From contig OY727098.1 in the NCBI GenBank assembly GCA_963402885.1, positions 2,165,001-2,229,000 on the forward strand: 64,000 bases of DNA, written 5' to 3'. Numbering within the stretch: position 1 is the first letter of the stretch; each line of letters opens with the position of its first letter. Source of the DNA: Antedon bifida. Its lineage: Eukaryota > Echinodermata > Crinoidea > Comatulida > Antedonidae. The position numbers and the translations under genes were made by a program. The notes beneath the pieces were generated by a model. It did no database searches. It saw nothing but the letters and a program-made list of their open reading frames with translations, and was not told the origin of the DNA. This document shows, piece after piece, positions 59,501-64,000 of the stretch.

Positions 59501-62500
59501 AATACATATATGTATAATATCTAGTTTAACAAATTTGCAAAAAACAAAACTTACTTAAAAGTTGCAATAAGAAGATTAATAAGTAGAATATTAGCTACAA
59601 TACAGTACAATGCCATAGCAGAAGGAACAACCCAATGACCAGGTACACACTTGGATGGATCTGGTTCATCTCCACAAGCTGTACAAATAACAAGTAATTC
59701 GTTTCGTTTCTTTTCCATTCATTAAAAAGCAAACATACACATACAGTGTATAATATGGAAGGATTTCACAGTAAGTTAATTGAACTCTAAGTCATGACCC
59801 CAGTATCAGTATAATATATTTACTGTACATGAGCAGTTATTTTATGTGGTCTAAAAAAAGATTTTAAGACATTTAAATCATAATATAGTCAAGTCTACTC
59901 TCCCAAAATCAACACCCTTTGGCTGGTTAAAATGCATAGAAATTTTCCATTCAGAATTTAACATGATTTTCACATGAATATGGTGGAAGACATGATCTTC
60001 TTTATCTCAGGGAAATTCCAATATAGTTTTCCTTGATATATTTTGCCAAGTACTTCACTCAGTTTCTGAGTGCTTTTATTTTTACAGAAACTGAGTGAAG
60101 TACTATATTAGAATTTACCAAAGCGCTTTGCATAATGCACTATAGAAGCCCCCATTCTTATTACTATTTTTTTTTAACCAATTAGAACTTACGATTAATA
60201 TCAGGTGCATAAACTTCTCCATAAATCATCCAATAGGGTTCATGGAAGATATTACGTAGCATTGCCCAACTTGGTTCCATGTTTTGATGTGTGATGGACT
60301 GTCGAACTACTCCAAAACTCAGCATAATCAACAGTAAAAGGACAATGAAGTAAGCCATATCACGCATCTGAAATATAGAGTACACAAAACAGAAGATTAA
60401 TTTTATTGAATTGAAGTCAGACAAAGAAATATTGAGAATTTTAAGCTGTCTATGTTGCCTTAACTAAAGTAGAACTCTTATTAGACACTTTCGGGACTCA
60501 ATAAAGTGTCTCCCTTAATAAGGGTGTCCCCTGAATAGGTGTTGGCTGTGTTAAAATATGTTTCCCCTATTTCATTTCACAAGGAAGTTTCCCTTTATTA
60601 GGGGTGTCTTCTGAATAGTTTGGCTTATTTCCTTTCACAAGAAAGTGTCCCCTTAATAGAGGTTTCCCTTGAATAGGTGTTGGCTATAGTGTTCATAAAA
60701 GTTTCACCTATTTCATGTAACAAGAAAGTGTCCCCTTAAAAAATGTGTCCTGAAGAAGGGGTTGTACTGATTTTTAAAACTCTTGCTTACCATTTTACCC
60801 ATCATTGTTACAAAGGGCCCAAGATAGATATTAATACTTAGAATATCTAAAAACTTGAGATACCAGAAGACGACATCAGCAGAGTAGATGACTCGACCAA
60901 CTTGGAGCGTTGGCTCATTCATACGAAATCCAAAGCCCAATAAGAATAGCAGTATAGCTACAGAATCGTGGATGTTCCAATAGTCTTCATACCAAACCTC
61001 AACCTTCTGGATTACTTTACTAGGCTCAGATGTAACAAACTAATCAGATAAAAAACAATTCATTATTTAGTATTTTAAATACAAATACACAAACTAACAG
61101 TGGTGTTGGCTGTCTATGCATGAGATACCTGTATAGACTACAATTGCAATTATTCCCAAATCTTGGGTGTCCATATTTAAGAATAATGACATATGTAGAG
61201 TCAATACAAGTAAAGCTTTGTCTACACTATTAAACTTTATGTGACAAAAAAATGTGATGATGTCATATCACTACCATACTTATTTGGGGAATATCACTAC
61301 CATATTTGGGCATATCACACTTTTTTTGTCAAACTAGTTTTATAGTGTAGACAGAGCTTAAGAATCTCATGATTGATTTATTTGGAAAAAATATTTTGAA
61401 AAAAATTTATTTCGTTTAAGGGATATTGACAAAACTATTCTATTCAGTTCCTGCAGTAACTGCATTTTGTTTACTGCACTACTGAACAATTTTGTTCAAC
61501 AAGTTGATTTCAATGTAAAAGTTTAGTTTTTTCACAGTTTATCAGATTATCCAAAAAAATGTTAAGGAGTTAAAAATAGAGTAGTAGAATAATTGTGACA
61601 TCATCACATTTTTTTGTCACATAAAGTTTAATAGTGTAGACAAAGCTTTACTTGTATTGACTCTACATATGTCATTATTCTTAAATATGGACACCCAAGA
61701 TTTGGGAATAATTGCAATTGTAGTCTATACAGGTATCTCATGCATAGACAGCCAACACCACTGTTAGTTTGTGTATTTGTATTTAAAATTGGTGCAGTTG
61801 AAGTTTGTTTTCAAATATGATTATTTGTGGTCATTTGTTTTTTAAATATGCGACAAGGAGAATTAACTGCTAATAGCTTACCTCTCTGATTTGTTCAGCA
61901 GCGAATGTAACAATATAGAGGACCACAATCCATTCATATAATGAAGGCTTGACTGGTGTTGGTATCAATACAATGTAACTATACAACCCCATAAACAGAA
62001 TGAACGTAAGCTGAGGAAAAACAAAAAATAAAAATATGTTAAGCTCACAAATACATACACTAGTTTTATTTTATTTTTATTTTATATCTTTAGGCTATGT
62101 GGCCAAGGATTACCAATAGTAAATTAATCACTGTCCTATCAGATAGGTGGTAATCCCCCTGATACAAGGGCTATTTTTAGTTTGACAAAAAAAGTGTGAT
62201 GTGTCCAAATATGGTCGTGATATGCCCAAATATGGTAGTGATATGACATCATCATGTTCATATATGGGCACATGATTTTGTGTCGCATAAAGTTTAATAG
62301 TGTAGACAGAGCTTAAGTGTTGAGAACCCCTCCTTGGGAAAAATCACTACTTTGAAACACCTATATTCAGGAGACAATCCTATTAAGGGGATGATACAGC
62401 CCCATTAAGAGATTTCATGAAATGAACGAGGGGTAATGGACAACCACTATTGAGGGAACCACCTCTATATTAAGGGAAGAGTTTGTTGTGTCCAGGGTTT

Positions 62501-64000
62501 CCATTTAATAGGGATTTTACTGTATAATAGTATTAGCCACTTACAGTTTGAGTCCAAAACTTGGTTATCGGTGCATTGTAGAACTCATATACCTTCTTGC
62601 CAAGTCTCAGTGATCTGTGTTGTGATAAATTGTGGCTTGCACTTGCCACCAACGGTTTAAAACGGCTAGACGACAACTCATTCCTTTGACTTCTCTACAG
62701 AAATACAAAATACAGTAGTTAACTCTTGACAAAACCAGACTGTATATAGAGCAAGTGAGTGGCCAAGCGGTTCGGCCAGTGGAACCGTAATTACATAGCC
62801 ATAACATCAGCAAGGGTCCAAGGCTCACTCGCTCCATGGTTCTGGTGGTAGAACGATTCTTCTCATATAAGGACTATAAACCGTAGGTCCAGTGTACACA
62901 TCTAGCTCATGTGCACGTTAAAGAACCTAGTACATCTTTCAAGATGAGTAGGGGTTACCCCGGCGTACTAGTACATCACAGCCACTGATCATAACTGGGC
63001 CCTCTGGGAGACCAGTATTTGACTGAAGAGGTCATTCGGTATAAATAAAATATTTCAATTCAATTCAAAAACTGAATGTAATAATATGAATGTAACTAAC
63101 CAGAGGGATGTGATTAAAATCTTGTTCATCTTCCTCTTCATTCACATTATTTCTAGAGGTTGCTGAGGTTGTTTCATCTTTTTGTTCCTGAATAAATTCC
63201 TCCAGTGTCTGAGGTTGAAGCTGAAGTTCTTCTTTTGTTTTGAAAGTTAAAGCTAATAAAGTTGGTGGTATAAATATTGCACATAATACCTAAAAAGGAA
63301 AAGTAGATAAGTACTGTATACGGTTTATTTATTTTTAGTTTTATTTGAACCATATTTAATGAGGGTGATCCATCCAGCAATTGCTGATCATTTGGGACAG
63401 ATACAATACACAAAATACAACAAGTTAGTTAGGTTTGGCCTGATTGTCCATTGTTCAATTTTGCAGTAACAATACAAAAAATATCGCCAACTAAAACAGA
63501 TATTTTGTGTTTGAAATTAAGAGGATATTGTATTATAACATAGAGGAATCATTTGGGATAAATAATTCCTAAATGATTCAAGTAAGTATTTACAATAGAA
63601 ATATAAATTGATATTAACAAATGAAATAGTCTTTATATTTCATTTTCATTTCATTTCATTTATTTTGTCTCATAAAAATACAATATCAAAAAAAAATGGA
63701 CAAACAAGAGAGAAGAGTGCAGAGACAAGATTCCTAAAAAGCGAACCTAATCACTATCTAGTAGGTCTCCTAGTTTATTAGGCTTACTTTGAAATTCATA
63801 TATTTCCTAAGCTGCAAGCCACCTAGCCACAGGTCATTTAGCAGTAGCTGGCAGCATATATGTGCTGTGAACTCCCTGTGATTCCCAATTGCTGCAATGC
63901 TTAGACATGTTTGATTACTCCAGTTTTTTAACTGTACTGTCAATAACTGCATAGTAAAATCGTCATCTTGACGGTAACACTGGTCTAGTAGATCAAATGC
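56587..64000 (-). CDS. TRPM-family cation channel, 3' part (gene continues past the window)
   Basis: Exons: 64000(partial)-63788, 63289-63101, 62694-62545, 62010-61882, 61039-60791, 60367-60193, 59678-59555, 59109-58916, 58487-58355, 57760-56587; GT-AG throughout, frame kept. A plasma-membrane Ca/Mg/Zn-permeable channel by family. Seen: the end of the cytoplasmic TRPM homology region ([22 protein letters not shown]); S1 ([20 protein letters not shown]); S2; S3 ([20 protein letters not shown]); S4 ([20 protein letters not shown]); S5; pore ([20 protein letters not shown] then EVYAPD); S6 ([19 protein letters not shown]); TRP box [11 protein letters not shown]; coiled coil ([18 protein letters not shown]). 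The last exon adds a 390-aa Ser/Thr-rich tail and stops without an alpha-kinase, so it is closer in layout to TRPM1/3 than TRPM6/7. The N-terminal exons lie beyond 64000. Confidence 0.95.
59890..60010. mobile_element. MITE family C, decayed
   Basis: AGTCAAGTCTACTCTCCCAA and TTTGGCTGGTTAAAATGC resemble family C; the right end is unclear. TRPM intron. Confidence 0.35.
60049..60104. repeat. Perfect 20-bp hairpin in a TRPM intron
   Basis: Arms AGTACTTCACTCAGTTTCTG (60049-60068) and its exact reverse complement (60085-60104), loop 16 nt. Confidence 0.9.
60465..60770. mobile_element. MITE family D, complex copy
   Basis: AAAGTAGAACTCTTATTAGA at the left and GAAGAAGGGGTTGTACTG at the right. Inside, a CCCTTAATAAGGGTGTCCCC / TGAATAGGTGTTGG block is repeated three times. 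Confidence 0.6.
61072..61265. repeat. Left arm of a perfect 194-bp inverted repeat
   Basis: Exact reverse complement of 61596-61789, checked base by base. The inner part (from about 61211) is the left end of a family A MITE; the outer 139 bp is ordinary intron sequence. The arm starts 33 bp from a TRPM exon. Confidence 0.95.
61211..61362. mobile_element. MITE family A inside the inverted repeat region
   Basis: AAAGCTTTGTCTACACTATT at the left; TTTATAGTGTAGACAGAGCT at the right; internal CCATATTTGGGCATATCAC. Confidence 0.88.
61596..61789. repeat. Right arm of the perfect 194-bp inverted repeat
   Basis: Mirror of 61072-61265. It starts with the inverted MITE left end and continues into the inverted copy of the neighbouring intron sequence. 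Spacer 330 bp. The arm ends 92 bp before the next TRPM exon. Confidence 0.95.
62065..62175. repeat. SINE tail block
   Basis: GATTACCAATAGTAAATTAA, CCTATCAGATAGGTGGTAAT and CCCCCTGATACAAGGGC match 15650-15756; here without the SINE body. Confidence 0.75.
62177..62314. mobile_element. MITE family A, left-truncated
   Basis: AGTTTGACAAAAAAAGTGTG, two CCAAATATGG blocks, and right end TTAATAGTGTAGACAGAGCT. It is fused to the SINE tail block. Confidence 0.82.
62333..62525. mobile_element. MITE family D, diverged
   Basis: ATTAAGGGGATGATACAGCC inside and TTTAATAGGGATTTTACTGT at the right end; left terminus diverged. Confidence 0.5.
62750..63060 (+). mobile_element. tRNA-derived SINE, well preserved
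   Basis: Head GTGAGTGGCCAAGCGGTTCG and AGCAAGGGTCCAAGGCTCAC; body CCATGGTTCTGGTGGTAGAA, AAACCGTAGGTCCAGTGTAC, GAGTAGGGGTTACCCCGGCG. 3' end with an AAATAAAATATTTCAATTCA tail. Located in a TRPM intron. Confidence 0.85.

Overview
The window is eukaryotic nuclear DNA from an animal: the genes are split by short GT-AG introns, the background is AT-rich, and most of the rest is dispersed repeats. The gene content points to an invertebrate deuterostome. Echinoderm is my best guess, from the mix of tRNA-derived SINEs, foldback MITEs and the recurrent TAGGCCTATA motif, but this is an inference.

Four protein-coding loci could be reconstructed exon by exon, with reading frame kept across every junction. 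(1) A complete ceramide-transfer protein gene (CERT1 type, minus strand, 22370-30896, 14 exons, 609 aa). (2) A complete DNA polymerase kappa gene (POLK, plus strand, 31204-39744, 12 exons, 760 aa), head-to-head with CERT1 across only 307 bp. This is the same divergent pair found in vertebrates. (3) A complete O-fucosyltransferase-family type II membrane protein gene (minus strand, 42570-45985, 5 exons, 424 aa). (4) The 3' two-thirds of a TRPM cation-channel gene (minus strand, 56587 to beyond 64000), including S1-S6, pore, TRP box and coiled coil, with no alpha-kinase domain. The last three exons of an unidentified plus-strand gene lie at 101-1897.

Mobile DNA fills much of the rest. An apparently full-length Ty3/gypsy-type LTR retrotransposon (48733-53461) has one open gag-pol frame, identical 123-bp LTRs and a 5-bp target duplication. 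It sits inside a 21-bp minisatellite and splits it in two. There are four non-LTR retrotransposon remnants, two kinds of tRNA-derived SINE, and at least six foldback MITE families (called A-F here), many of them in introns close to exons.

Tandem arrays are unusually varied: a 28-bp minisatellite (8586-9012), a 307-bp satellite-like array (12564-13943), a 101-bp amplification of a SINE head inside a POLK intron, an array of about 184 bp with a palindromic core (40140-41405), and the 21-bp array. A perfect 194-bp inverted repeat fills about half of one TRPM intron. A decayed copy of the last O-fucosyltransferase exon lies just behind POLK. The stretches 1.9-22.3 kb and 46-48 kb show no recognisable gene.
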